DNA from: Culex pipiens pallens
Taxonomy: Eukaryota; Arthropoda; Insecta; Diptera; Culicidae
Reading direction: 5' to 3'
DNA length: 64,000 nucleotides
Assembly (NCBI RefSeq): GCF_016801865.2
Contig: NC_068937.1
Location: 121,741,225-121,805,224 of the forward strand
The notes under the pieces are model-generated. The model searched no databases and was not told where the DNA came from. It worked only from the letters and a program-made list of their open reading frames with translations. A program made the position numbers and the translations under genes. Shown here piece by piece: positions 47,201-57,890 of the stretch. Numbering within the stretch: position 1 is the stretch's first letter; the number at the start of each line of letters is the position of its first letter.

Positions 47201-50200
47201 AATCATCGCCTCGAGAGTTTGTCCACTCTGACAAATTCTCCTCAAGAGGGAAGCAAACAAACACAAGCTGGAGGAGTGTGAGTGGGATGAATTCGGGGTT
47301 GCTGCCTGTCGGCAAGTAGCATTCAGTTTTAAGTTCACTTTGAGCGATAAGATCAGCTAGTGATTTCTTTTAGTTGTCGAATTAAGACAGTGTCGAATAA
47401 ATTGTTTTGGATTAAAACACTACACTACACAGCAAAAAATCCGATGATAAAATCGCATGCAAAAGCATGTACATCTCCATTGTGAAAAAAGACACTTAAC
47501 ACACTGCATGTACAGAAAAAGAAGTTGCAACCGACGGGATTCAAACCTAGCACCAACGGTAAGCACTGGCGCTTTAGCCCCCTCGACCATCAGACCGATG
47601 AAGAATGGAAAGGATAAGCGCATATATCTCGGGTGAGTTTTCAAAAAGCCGTAAAAGCCATTGTGACGGCACTGATTTTCGTTTTCTCCAAATTTAAACA
47701 ATATTTCATTTGTTTTGAGTTCAGGGCACTTGAAGGACGTGTAAATGAGCAATCTCAAGCATTTTTGAAATTGGTTTTTCGTAAGTAGGGCTTTGTTTAC
47801 CAATGACTCTTGCGTCCTTTTGAAAACTAATCCGAGATATCAGCTTGGCATCCTTTTATTTGAAATTCTACGTACACCAACACAATCCACTATCAAATTG
47901 AGAGCATCTTTCTTTCAGGTGCCGACAATCGGCTCCATGCTGGAATAATTGCATGCAATGTGGCAACAAGGCACGATGGCGGCGATTTATAGAAGTTGAA
48001 ACCCAGAGAGCAGAATTGAGAGTCATTGTACTTTATTTGCACACATTTGTATTTCTATGAACGTTTCATACAGCTACGAACGGAAACACGCGAATTCAAC
48101 GTGTATGTATGTCATAATAAAAACAAAATTAAATAAACAACAACAATCGTCATCATCGTCAACGGAAAGTGTGGCTGCTGTTATTTTGCGCGGCAATCAT
48201 CATCCGTCGTCGCCGGTAGCACTTGGCGTGGTTTGTTTTGTTTGTTTTTGCTTATTTGGTGTCACATTACGCTTTCCAGCAGCTGCTGCTGCCCACTCAA
48301 TCAGAGGCGACACAACCAAGCAGCACTGCTCTGGATTTGCGGAAGTGTACTCCAAAAGACATTATTCTTTCGTGCTTTAATTTTTCGGTTCAAGGGAAAC
48401 AAATGTTCGGAGTAATTAAATTTGATGTCCTCTTAATTGCCCCTGTACAAGTTTTAAAAGTCTGAAGGTTTTTATTTTCCCACAATGTTAAATAATAGCG
48501 ATCATATTGATTTTTTTTTGTTTCTACTGCCCCTGTTCACATAAATGTCCCATATGCATTTGCTTCGAGTTTTTGGGCCGCCACGCTTACGGGATTTTTT
48601 TAGAGCCATTCTAGTGCTTTAGGTCAGATTGTTAAAAAAATATAGTTTTTTTTTTGTTTAATCAATTCAGGCTTTTTTTGCAGCGAGTTGGTGGCTTCGT
48701 GCCGATTAAAACGAACATTTTTTTATTTAAAGATATTGAAAATTAGTTCATTTAGCCCTTTCAGGGCCTAATTTTTTTTTTAGAGCCATTCTAGTGCTTT
48801 AGGTCAGATTGTTAAAAAAAATAGTTTTTTTGGTTTAATCAATTTAGGCTTTCATTGCAGCGAGTTGGTGGCTTCGTGCTGATTAAAACGAACATTTTTT
48901 TATTTAAAGATATTGAAAATTAGTTCATTTAGCCCTTTCATGCCCTAATTTTGGAATAAGACATTTTTTTACTTAATGATAAGAAAATGATTTTTAGGAT
49001 CATACGAATATAGGCTTATTTTGAAAATTATGATTTTGGGTCAATATGACCCATCAGGCCTGAAATGGTTAAACAAAATGTATAGCCAAAATACGATGAA
49101 AATGGCGCAAAGGTTTTTTTGTTGTTAAACCTAGGTTAAATTACTCGGGTCATTCTCATTATCCACCAACTCACACGAACTGGGAAAAAGGCCCATACTC
49201 CTCTTCGATTGTCTTGAAACTTTTTCTTAAGGGGTGATTTTGGTCTCTGATCACGAATCCCAGGTCCATTTTTCGATATCTCGTAACTTTTGTCTTGTAA
49301 AACCGCGATAACTCGAAATGGTTACAAGCACACCCCTTATTTTTGCATATCAAATTTTTTTTAGTTGTCTGAGCTACAACTTTGTAGGACATTGTTACAC
49401 TCTAAAAAATAACCCTGAATTTTTTTACCTTTATAGTACGAAATTTTAAAATGAAAAAAAAGTGTTGTAAATGAAAAAATACCCTTCTGGATTATTCCAG
49501 ATTCTAACAGTACAATCAATTTTCTTAAAATGACATGTCCCAAAACACATACACAACAACATTCCACAAATCTCGAAGATGATTTTGCATTTAAACTTTA
49601 TGAGATACTTTCGAAAGGTAGGTTGACATTAACTCTGAAAACTCAAAATCATGAACATTCCGCTACAAATCAAGACTTCAATTTATGATTTCGAGAGATT
49701 ATTCAAAAATCATAAAATTTACAATTAAAAACCATTGATTTTCACACGATCCAGCACGATTTTTTATCTTATTTTTTAAATATTAAGCCTTGAACATTTT
49801 TCACGCCCTCATGAACTTTATTCACGTTTAAGAACGACTATGGCCCTTCTCAGTCACTTTTTATTCACGGCCAATGTTAATGTATAAACATTTTGGTTAT
49901 GCACGATTTCATGATACGCTTTTCACGATTTTCGAAAGTAAATTTTTGTGTTCATCTGGCCTTCCGATATACTTTTTGTCTTGATGTTCCCAATATTTTT
50001 TTTTACTTTGCACCGCTTTCAGTTGAATTGTTGAATGCATGAAAAATAGACAAAAACTTCACTAGAAAAGTGGTGCTTGTAAAAACTCTTCAATGCTGGA
50101 AAAGTAGCAAATATTTTAAGAGCTTCACTAGAGATTTTATTACCCGTACAGTTCCACAAACCCTTTTTTTGTCTTCCGCAGATCAATCGTAATTTATAAC

Positions 50201-50950
50201 ATCTAGAGTTTTATTTTAAAAGGTCCTATAAACATAGGGAATCCAATAGCTTATAGGACCAACTCTACATATTATCTTCATTTTCGCATGAAGAAGCTTA
50301 ATTTTTCATGTTCACTATGAAGCACCATGGGTCTCCATGTATTTTGGCATATTTCTCCAAATTCAAACTTACACAACCACCATCACGACTGCGAATTTAT
50401 TGAGCGCCTTCAGGTTATCAGTTCCGACGTCGTATTTGAAACTGCCATCACCAAACGAATGAACGAACCAACACATAGCGAAGCAAGATCACCTTGCACA
50501 GTTCCCAGAGGACAGCGGTTTACAGTACAAATACATCAATTAAGTTTGATTTGTGCAACCGGGCACGGTGAAGAAGAAGCCATATATCAACAAACCTCGC
50601 CGCTGGAAGTGCTCGTCCCGAAGTCGCGCCATAAACAGATCCGGACGGCCGTCAAAATCGGACCGCTGAAGCACCTCCCGGACGGTGTCGTAATCGTTGA
50701 CGATGACCGCTGGCAGCGGACCCAGATAGAGCCCAACCAGCTTGCTGCGGTACAGCTGCGAAAGCCGAGCCGCAGCTTGATGCAGGTGCCGGTAGTCCAG
50801 AGCCAGTAGGAACGGGTAGCCACCCAGCAGGGGCAGTCGCGGCGGTCCCGGCGGGAAGTTCGCCGAGGGACGGTCCGTGAGGAAGCGGTAGGCGCGATAG
50901 ATCACCAGCCCCAGGACCGCGGCCACAAACAACTCCGTCAGCAGGACCAT
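44231..50950 (-). CDS. Cytochrome P450, CYP2 clan, CYP304-like
   Basis: Exons 50950-50596, 45577-45277, 45210-44927 and 44859-44231 give 522 residues in phase. They show an N-terminal membrane anchor (LLTELFVAAVLGLVIYRAY), a proline-rich hinge (FPPGPPRLPLLGG), FFTDGDSWRDQRKF for helix C, the K-helix ExxR (E384-R387) and the heme loop PFGAGKRVCAGE with Cys466. It is a complete microsomal monooxygenase. The I-helix is odd: CADFLVPPLSAIPAM (321-335) lacks the usual Gly-x-Asp/Glu-Thr oxygen-activation motif. The helix C region (FFTDG, FGFGRR) and this I-helix made me choose CYP304 by memory, without alignment. Intron 1 is 5 kb and repeat-filled; intron 2 is 66 bases and intron 3 is 67. Confidence 0.82.
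45792..46013. repeat. TA-flanked MITE with CCGTCAACTGGGGCGAAT ends
   Basis: The element 45794-46011 has inverted ends CCGTCATCTGGGGCGAAT and, from the right, CCGTCAACTGGGGCGAAT, and TA on both sides. The right subterminal block is duplicated (CCCCAATTCGCCCC). It lies in intron 1 of the P450. Confidence 0.6.
46119..46268. repeat. 150-bp hairpin MITE, CAGGGC ends
   Basis: CAGGGCGGAATGGTTTTTCT at the left is mirrored by CAGGGCCGAATGGTTTTTCT read from the right. The arms of about 48 bases enclose a short centre with GCATGCAA. P450 intron 1. Confidence 0.6.
46302..46563. repeat. MITE with CAGT...TTCGGATAATCG ends
   Basis: Both ends carry the TCGGATAATCGAAT word in opposite orientation and a CAGTG/CAGTC terminus. 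Solo ends of this family are at 13908-13936 and 15820-15895. It resembles pogo/Tc1-type MITEs, but the left TA is missing. Confidence 0.5.
46564..47430. other. P450 intron 1, mixed sequence
   Basis: 46590-46680 resembles part of the long palindrome (compare 58425-58480) and 46790-46900 the 24059/25891 repeat family. 47110-47400 is non-repetitive, with GATAAGATCAG near 47347 and a CAGTTTTAAG initiator-like word. It could be a regulatory segment, but I cannot show it. Confidence 0.3.
47430..47650 (-). repeat. tRNA-derived SINE, copy 1
   Basis: On the minus strand a tRNA-Ser-like head carries an A-box (TGGTCGAGGGGGCTAAAG) and a B-box (GGTTTGAATCC), followed by a tail rich in GCATG/CATGC words and ending at ATCGGATTTTTTGCTG. 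It matches 53060-53282 in the opposite orientation. It lacks a foldable anticodon arm and is not a functional tRNA. Confidence 0.6.
47651..48597. other. P450 intron 1, unassigned
   Basis: Includes a 107-codon plus-strand frame at 48057-48380 rich in Ser and Ala with no domain or splice support. I treat it as chance. Confidence 0.3.
48598..48950 (+). repeat. Tandem duplication, two copies of a 180-bp unit
   Basis: TAGAGCCATTCTAGTGCTTT recurs at exactly 180 bases' distance (48601 and 48781). The units stay aligned to the TTTAGCCCTTTCA...CCTAA end with few differences. Confidence 0.7.
48951..50221. other. P450 intron 1, AT-rich
   Basis: No gene or clear element. Some words (ACGATTTCATGA near 49905) recall the ACGGAG MITE interior, but there are no ends. 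Confidence 0.3.
50222..50260 (+). repeat. Short inverted unit (copy 3)
   Basis: GGTCCTATAAACATAGGG...ATAGCTTATAGGACC, the same unit as at 20809 and 39368, but without the A-run/CTCTGGAATT flank. Confidence 0.5.
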
Positions 50951-52110
50951 GGTGGTCAACGCTTAAGCTTTTAGGTCGTAGATAAGTTTCAAGCACACTC
51001 AACAAACCGACGAACCGTCGTAAAAATTGCACACGCACACACCAGTAGAGAGAGAGAGAGCAAATGTCGTATGTTTTTTCCTCCTTTTTTTGAAATTTGT
51101 ATTTTTTATTTATCTATGCTGGACCACGCGGGCCGCAACACACGAAGCTTCGACACGTCTCTCGGCGTCGAGCGTGAGTAAACGACTGCGAACGGTTCTC
51201 ATCTTTCGATGGTCTCGTCCCATGGCCCCACGGCCAGGTCTCTCCCGATTTTGAATCCGCTCTCAAAACGTCGGTGGGTGGCCCTGGCCATGTGATGTTT
51301 GCATTTTGGCATATTTCTTCCAGTGGTGTTTGAGCTCGTTCTCTCCTCTTTCGTTTACATGTTTTTTACGGCTCTTTGCGGGGAAAATGCTGTAATGTCC
51401 AGACTACGTTTTCTATGACTGAGAGCCAAAACAATCTCCTTACGTTACACCAATCAGTCGGACACCCAAATTTGTCCAGACTATTCATTTGTAGCGATTT
51501 CTCAGACACCTTTAGATACTAGATTTTTTTTTATTAGTAGGCATTCGTAATTCAGTGATTTCTAAAGCAGACGATCCGACATTTACGTAAAGACCAAACA
51601 AGAAAAAAAAAGATTGGACTTCTTTCGGTGAAAATTGCGCTTTTTTAGAAAAAATGTGACATGCTAATGGAGACGCCTGGTACTAAATAAAACTTTAAAA
51701 AAATACTTTTTTTGAAAGCTTATAATAATCAAAGGTAAATGAAAAGCAAAACAGTTTGAAATACGACATATAATTTGGATTATTTACAAATAATTACAAT
51801 TTCCTTGAGCCACCATGTATTCCTCCCATGGTACTTTATATGAGAAAACTTTTTTTTTTTCTGAAAACCGTAATCTTCACCGATAGAATATTTTGAATCG
51901 ACCAGGTGAAGGTAAAACACCATTTTCTACGTTTATATCTCCCTTGGGTCATCTTGATTAGTAATATTTTGCTTTCGCCATACCGTACGTCAATTTGACC
52001 TTAGAAAGATTTCTTTTAATATTTCATTTGAAAAGTTAATTTACAGTTAAACAATAAATTGTATGTTAAGTAAATATAAAGTTCCACGTTTGATCAAAAT
52101 TCAGTAGAAA
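50951..52110. other. 5' flank of the P450
   Basis: The first 350 bases upstream of the P450 start are GC-richer with a GA repeat (51040-51060) and probably hold its promoter. The rest is unassigned AT-rich DNA. Confidence 0.35.
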
Positions 52111-52114
52111 TTGA

Positions 52115-52275
52115 TTTTTTCAGCAGCAGGCTTGGCTGAATGGTTACGCTGTCCGCTTTGTAAGCGTATGAACGTGGGTTTGATTCCCATCTGCTCCAAC
52201 CTTCTATCGGATGAGGAAGTAGAACGTCGGCCCTGCCTTAGTTGTTGTCGTAGTAATATGTACTTCATGGGATTA
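52115..52275 (+). repeat. tRNA-derived SINE, Thr-like head
   Basis: 52125-52198 keeps an A-box (TGGCTGAATGG), an anticodon-loop-like CTTTGTAAG and a B-box (GGTTTGATTCC). The acceptor stem pairs poorly. The following AGAACGTCGGCCCTGCC segment looks like a SINE body. I read it as a tRNA-derived SINE, not a tRNA gene. Confidence 0.5.
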
Positions 52276-53059
52276 AGAAGAAAAAAGTGATATATTAGAA
52301 TTTTTTGTAAAATTTTCCAATCAAAAAAGTATTTTAAAAAAATATTAAAAAAACATGCAAAACCATTTTTCAAAAGATGAAAATTTTAGTTTTAGGCCTT
52401 TTTTAAATGTTACGAAAACGAAAAAAAAAAGTTTGAAAAAGGTGACTTTTTAATTGAGTGTAACTTTTTTCAGAATTGTTCTCACTGAAACCTAAAACTA
52501 TGCGAATCGATAAGAAACCCCTTCCAGAGATACAGATTTTTGAAAAAATTGACATGCCACTTTGAGTGATACAGCCACACCAAAAATTATGGTTTATATA
52601 AGAAAAGCATCAATTAGTACACAACCAACCTTCGCTTGGCGACCGTGATTTTAGTGGATTGCAGACTGGATTTTGCCATGTAGATGTGATGATTTTTCTA
52701 GCTCAGGTTGCTTAGGAATTGATAGTTGGGAATCAAACCAACTCCACCAGAACAGATATTCTACACCATGACAGCCATCTATTGCTGAGATTTGAAATAC
52801 TCGACTCCACACCTACTCCGACTCCAAATACAACTCGAATAAAAAAGTTGTTGAAAGTGAGCTGATTCCGACCTCGATTTCCGGTTTTGAAGATCAAGTG
52901 GCTCTGACTCACACAGCTAAAAAAGTAGTAATCCAGCTGCGTGTAAAAGGCCTGGGTGTAAAATAAATATTGCATTATTTTATGCAATTTTATGTGATTT
53001 TACACCCTGAAACATGTAGCCCATCAGTATGGGAAACCTACTTGACCGAAATGTCAAGC
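52276..53059. other. Unassigned DNA
   Basis: 52680-52735 shares GCTCAGGTTGCTTAGGAATT with the left arm of the big palindrome (58310-58350). No gene seen. Confidence 0.3.
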
Positions 53060-53282
53060 TCATATATGCGTTTATCCTTTCAGCTTTTCATCGGTCTGAT
53101 GGCCGAGTGGGCTAAGGCGCCAGTCCTTACTGTTGGTGCTGGGTTTGAATCCCGTCGATTGCAACTTTTTTTTTGTGTTTGCAAAAATTGTACATGCAGT
53201 GTGTAATAATAAGTGTTTATTTTGACGAAGGTGATGTGCATGCTTAGGCATGCGATTTTACCATCGGATTTTTTGCTGTGCA
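53060..53282 (+). repeat. tRNA-derived SINE, copy 2
   Basis: Head with GATGGCCGAGTGGGCTAAGG and GGGTTTGAATCC (53141-53152), then the same tail as 47430-47650. Two copies in opposite orientation establish the family and its length of about 220 bases. Confidence 0.6.
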
Positions 53283-54321
53283 GGCATCTCAAAAACGACT
53301 CCGACTTCAGCTCTCATTTTTCACTTTACTCGAAAACGTGATCAGGTGGATTATTCACGAGTTTTTTTTTTGTCTTGCGAATTTCGAGCGGAGAGCGAAA
53401 CATTTGTGTGCATCCCTCAACCGCCAAACCACAGAACGTGGTGTGGTTGTACACGCCAGCATCCCGCTATTAGAACCAGCAACTAGTGAAACGGTATGCT
53501 TGTATGCAGAGATAATTCTATTGCAACATTCTATCGTCTACACGAAAAATCCTTAAAAAAGAGATTCAATATTTTCAAAAAATATGATTTTTGCCTTGTT
53601 TGCAGTGGTTTGTTTTGATAGGACGTTGTCTCGCGAGAGAGTGGCCAGTGGTGGTGGTGGTAGGATTATGATGGGGCAGTTTTTTTTGTGGTAGGTATAT
53701 TTGCAGAATGTTTGGAACGTGGCCAATTTAACGATAGATCGAGCACGCTCCCGCCCTCTTTCATCGATTGAAAACGTTACAAAGTTTCAATTTGGCAGTA
53801 CTGTTTGTTTTTGCGATATTTTTAGATGCAATTTGTCATAGGAATTGTGTGCGTGTTTTCTTTTCAATTTTGAAAATTTCTCTGAAATAATGTTCAAAGA
53901 TGACTTTCATGTAAACTATCTAAATGAGCTCGATTTGAAAATTCCACTCATGGAACTTTATATTTTGAAAATACATTCAACCCATAGGGGCTCGTCGTTA
54001 TGAAATTATCGAACTGCGAAGCAAAACCTAATAAACACCAATCGCCTACGGCGATAATTGTTGGTTTAAATTGGCTGTAACATTTGTCGTGGAATTTCAA
54101 ATGAGCTTCGTTGGAGCCACATGGCGCGTGCCATACAAATTGGCTATAGTAAAACCCCGTTGGTTACACGTCTTTAAGTCTAGCTGTTGTGGACTTGAAT
54201 CAATGTTACTTTTTTGCTGCAATCTACCAAAAACTAAATTGTTTAAGGTTGTCAAGAAACAATCAAATTTTTAATAACATTATGGTTTAACACAAAAAAT
54301 GTGTTTAATTTTATTCGTATA
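53283..54321. other. Unassigned DNA
   Basis: Holds a GA/GT-rich patch near 53630-53690 and no supported gene. Confidence 0.3.
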
Positions 54322-54420
54322 CACGGAGAAAATAATTTCTTAAATCGTGATTTGTTATTTATCATGATCGTGAACAAATTTATGAGTTGTTCACGATTTT
54401 GAGAATTGATTTTTTTTCGG
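54322..54420. repeat. Worn ACGGAG-family MITE (copy 2)
   Basis: CACGGAGAAAATAATTTC at the left and GAATTGATTTTTTTTCGGTG at the right are imperfect inverted ends around GTTCACGATTTTGAGAA-type interior, as in copy 1. Confidence 0.45.
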
Positions 54421-55486
54421 TGGACAAGTTTGACATCCTGACAAGCTCATAAAAGTTCTCCTAAAAGCAATAACTAAAATGTAAGGTTAGGTCAGGCTTT
54501 AACGTGACTTTGTAGATAGATTTCCCCCCACAGTAAGGACGACAATGTAACGAACATCTAATATCATCATTCAGAAGAGAGGAAGGTGCGGACGAGCTCA
54601 AATAATAAAATCTTGAACGAAACACGACGACAGCGGTGCAAATACCCACGGGGCAAACCCTTGAGGATGTTTACCGGTCCGTATGATGGGATGATTAAAG
54701 AGGGATCAGTGGATGGGGTATCTCAGCACAGAATTTAAAGAAGTCGTGGAAAGTATAAATTGTCTTGGCTTTTTATTGACATTTAAAGAGTGCCTGTTGA
54801 AATAATGCAACATGAACCACTTTAGCGTGTAATATGGACAATCACTACACACTTAAAGAGAGAATTGAAAGATGAACTTTAAATCATAAAAACTGTCAAC
54901 TGAAAAGCGGAGAATTGGGGCTCTCGAGGGTTACAAATTGTTGTTGGTGCCGTTTTTCGCTTCGATGTTTCCAGCGGTGGCTGGACGCCTGTTGCTACGG
55001 TGATTGAGTCGGAAATCGATGGTAATCGGATTTAGAGAATATTGTCTCGCAACATTTACCCACTTTTGTGTTCGTACCGAGATCGTCGTCCGCAGCTCTT
55101 TGCAAGCTGCAGAAGCTTGTAGAGACAGTGATGGAAAAATGTAATTTTAGGTATGAGATATCTTAAATCGTGAAGTGAAGAAGAAACTTTTTAAAAAATC
55201 TAACGCAAAACGAGAATTACGAGTTTACTCCAAATAAGGTTATGCTTTCAATAGCGTGCATTTGTTTGACGGTAGCTCAAATTAGAGAAAATTCGCATAT
55301 TTTTGGCTCCCAACTCCATCAATTTTGTTGATTTCCCTAGTTAAATAACTTAATTTGTAAAACTTTTGATAGAAAATTGCTTACTAACTTAATTTATCAC
55401 TCGATTTCGGTTGAAAACGTTTTCATGACAACATAAGAGGAGCGATGGAACTACATGCTTTTTCCCTATTTACCAGTATTATACAG
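54421..55486. other. Unassigned DNA
   Basis: No gene recognised. 54950-55130 is less AT-rich and contains GCAGCTCTTTGCAAGCTGCAG-like short palindromes. Confidence 0.3.
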
Positions 55487-55550
55487 CCATTCCACGTCAA
55501 ACAGGAAGTCTCCAAATCAAAAGTGCTCCGATTTGGCTCAAATTTGGAGG

Positions 55551-57890
55551 TGGGAGCGCCAAGTAGCAAGTGAAATGCCTTATATTCTTATATATTTTTA
55601 TAATAGTTTTAAAAAATGCTACAAAGTTTTACTATGACTTTTATTAGAACCTACTGGTTTCATTGACACAACACTTAATAATAGGTTTAAGATTTCTTCA
55701 AGATAATGTTAAGGATTCATTGTAGAGTTTTAATTCGGTTTTATTCGCAACACTTTAAGCTATCTTGAAGAGATTATTGTGTCGCTTATTAACTTTAACG
55801 AAGCCTGCTTTAAATCGGTTCCGTCTTCAAATAGCATTTATACATTCCTGTTAGATTTAAACTGTCACTTTGACTCATCGACGTGCAAAACTCACCATTT
55901 TTTTTTGCCGTGGCGGACGTGGACAAGTTTGAGGAGAAGCTGAGGCAGGTTTTGGCGCATTTGGGAATTAAGGATGGGGATTCGGTGCAGGTTAAACGGA
56001 GCGGGGACATTAGTGGGAAGATTCTGTTTACGCTGGTGGCCACGGGAGTGATAATTTAGCTGTTGAGTTGATTGAGGGGTATCCGGAAACGATCAGTGTG
56101 ATAAGCTTCAAGCAGATGAAGCGAGCCAAGCTTACGCAGTGTATCCAGTGAAGGGAGGTCAGGGTGTTATCTTCAAAAACGTCGCTGGTCTTCAGGAGGC
56201 GAAGCAAGATATGATGTAATTTGTCGATTATTTGGAGGCACCGGATCGGCTAAGGGCAAAGGTTCCAATATGTGCTCTACTGCTGGGTTCCCCTGGGAGT
56301 GGGAAGACACTGTTGGCGAAAGCGGTGGCCACCGAGGTGCAGGTTCCATTCCTCAGCTTTAACGGATCGGAGTGTATCGAAATGAACGTCGGAATAAACC
56401 CTGAACCAGTTGTTAGTCGAAATGGACGGAATGGCGTCTAATGAGGGCGTCCTCATGCTTGGTTGACATTTCTTAGTGAAAAACTTTTGAGTTTTAACAA
56501 ATACTGATATAAATGTTCATGGTATACGAAAAGCAATCAGTAAAACTTTAACACCTTAAATTTCTCTGGAATAAAACCCATCAGTTTTATTTTAAGTATT
56601 GCTACGCATAATCATTGACAGTTGCGCTCGAAGATTGATTGGTGCTCTTTGCAAGTGTTCCCTATTTTTTCTGAAATTAACTGTTTAAATCTATTAACAT
56701 TACTATTTGTTATATTCTGTCTAATGTGCTGGTGAGATAAAGGTACAAGTACACACAATTTGGTAAAAGTTTGCGGTGATTACAATGTGAAAGTGATGAT
56801 TTGGACAGCGTTCATCAACCTGCATGAAAAAAGTTGTGTTTGTTATTCTTCAAGTGACCAGATGTGTTTTTAATTTTGGATGAGTTATTCGAATAAATAA
56901 ATCCCGTTGAAATGCAAGCCTGTGTTTTTTTTATGCAGTTATTTTGAAATTCAAGTTGTCCACCACCGATGGCGATCTTTTTGCAGCTGAGGAAACACGC
57001 ATGCGCTACGTCCCCGTCTTGTGCGACTTGATCTTGATGAAAGCCATGATAAATGTTGTTGGATCTGAATAAAGCCGTTGTAAAACTTTCATAAATCTTG
57101 TAAGTCTTGGCAAGTTTTGAGCCACTCCTGTTCAAGAAGGAATGGATTTAATGTAGATTAAATCAAGAACATTTATATTTCATGAACTTCGCCATGTTGC
57201 TGCAAGGTGCGAGCAGCCGAAAAGCGTAGCCATATTGAATTTGGGAGCAACAATATACAAAAACATTGTTATTTTTGAAAAAAATCTTGACTTTTTATAG
57301 TGAATCGAAAGTGCGCATATTAGTTTTTCGAGCTATCTGTGAAAATTGTTCGATGAAATTATGTTGGCATAACTATCACGGTTCATTTTATGTTGAAACT
57401 CAACTCATTTGTGTTACTAATACAAATATTAATAATCTGAAGTCAAATAATTTTTATCTGCTATCAGCCTTTTGTATTTGCATGTAGGAATAATTGCTTT
57501 CAATCAAGTAAATTAGAAAACTACTCAGTCTATCACGAAGGCTTTTTGGTTTGCTACGAATACGGAAACATAAATGCTTTTTGTTTTGTTGAAGGATTCA
57601 AGAATGCGCACAGACTACAAGAAAACCTTAATCCAAACCAAACAGTTTTACTCTTGTTTGGAAGAGATCAATAAAGTTTTAATAAAACACACAATAAAAT
57701 TTGTACGTCTCATGATGCTCCTCAATAATACTCTGGACAACCTCCTAAAATAGTCCATTTTGGTTTTAATGTTGATTTAACTCGCTTTTATCTCAGCATG
57801 TAGGACTAAATGGCATTTCGTTGAAATTTACTTGGGAACTCTACAGAATCTCTTTGAAACTATTACAAAACTAAAATTGTTACTTGGGAG
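55551..57890. mobile_element. 2.3-kb insertion inside the palindrome arm
   Basis: Comparison with the intact right arm shows that the sequence ...GGAGGTGGGAG/TTCTTTGACC... has been opened here. TGGGAG stands on both sides (55551-55556 and 57885-57890) as a 6-base duplication. The inserted DNA contains the paraplegin-like pseudogene plus AT-rich flanks. No transposase or reverse transcriptase is seen. Confidence 0.6.
55908..56462 (+). pseudogene. Broken retrocopy of paraplegin (SPG7-type m-AAA protease)
   Basis: Intronless pieces in changing frames match the mitochondrial m-AAA protease subunit paraplegin. An ADVDKFEEKLRQV segment and SGDISGKILFTLVATG come first, then GVIFKNVAGLQEAKQDMM. Next is the AAA Walker A region LLGSPGSGKTLLAKAVATE, followed by FNGSECIEM. 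After an internal deletion comes NQLLVEMDGMASNEG in another frame. Stops and frame changes lie between the pieces. The metalloprotease half is missing. The functional gene would be elsewhere in the genome. Confidence 0.75.

Noticed and set aside
48057..48380. 107-codon plus-strand frame
   Set aside because: Lies in a P450 intron on the opposite strand, with low-complexity Ser/Ala composition and no homology signal.
52125..52198. tRNA-Thr gene
   Set aside because: A and B boxes are present but the acceptor stem does not pair well and SINE-like sequence follows.
53094..53166. tRNA-Ser gene
   Set aside because: The anticodon arm is not foldable, and a second copy with the same non-tRNA tail shows it is a SINE.
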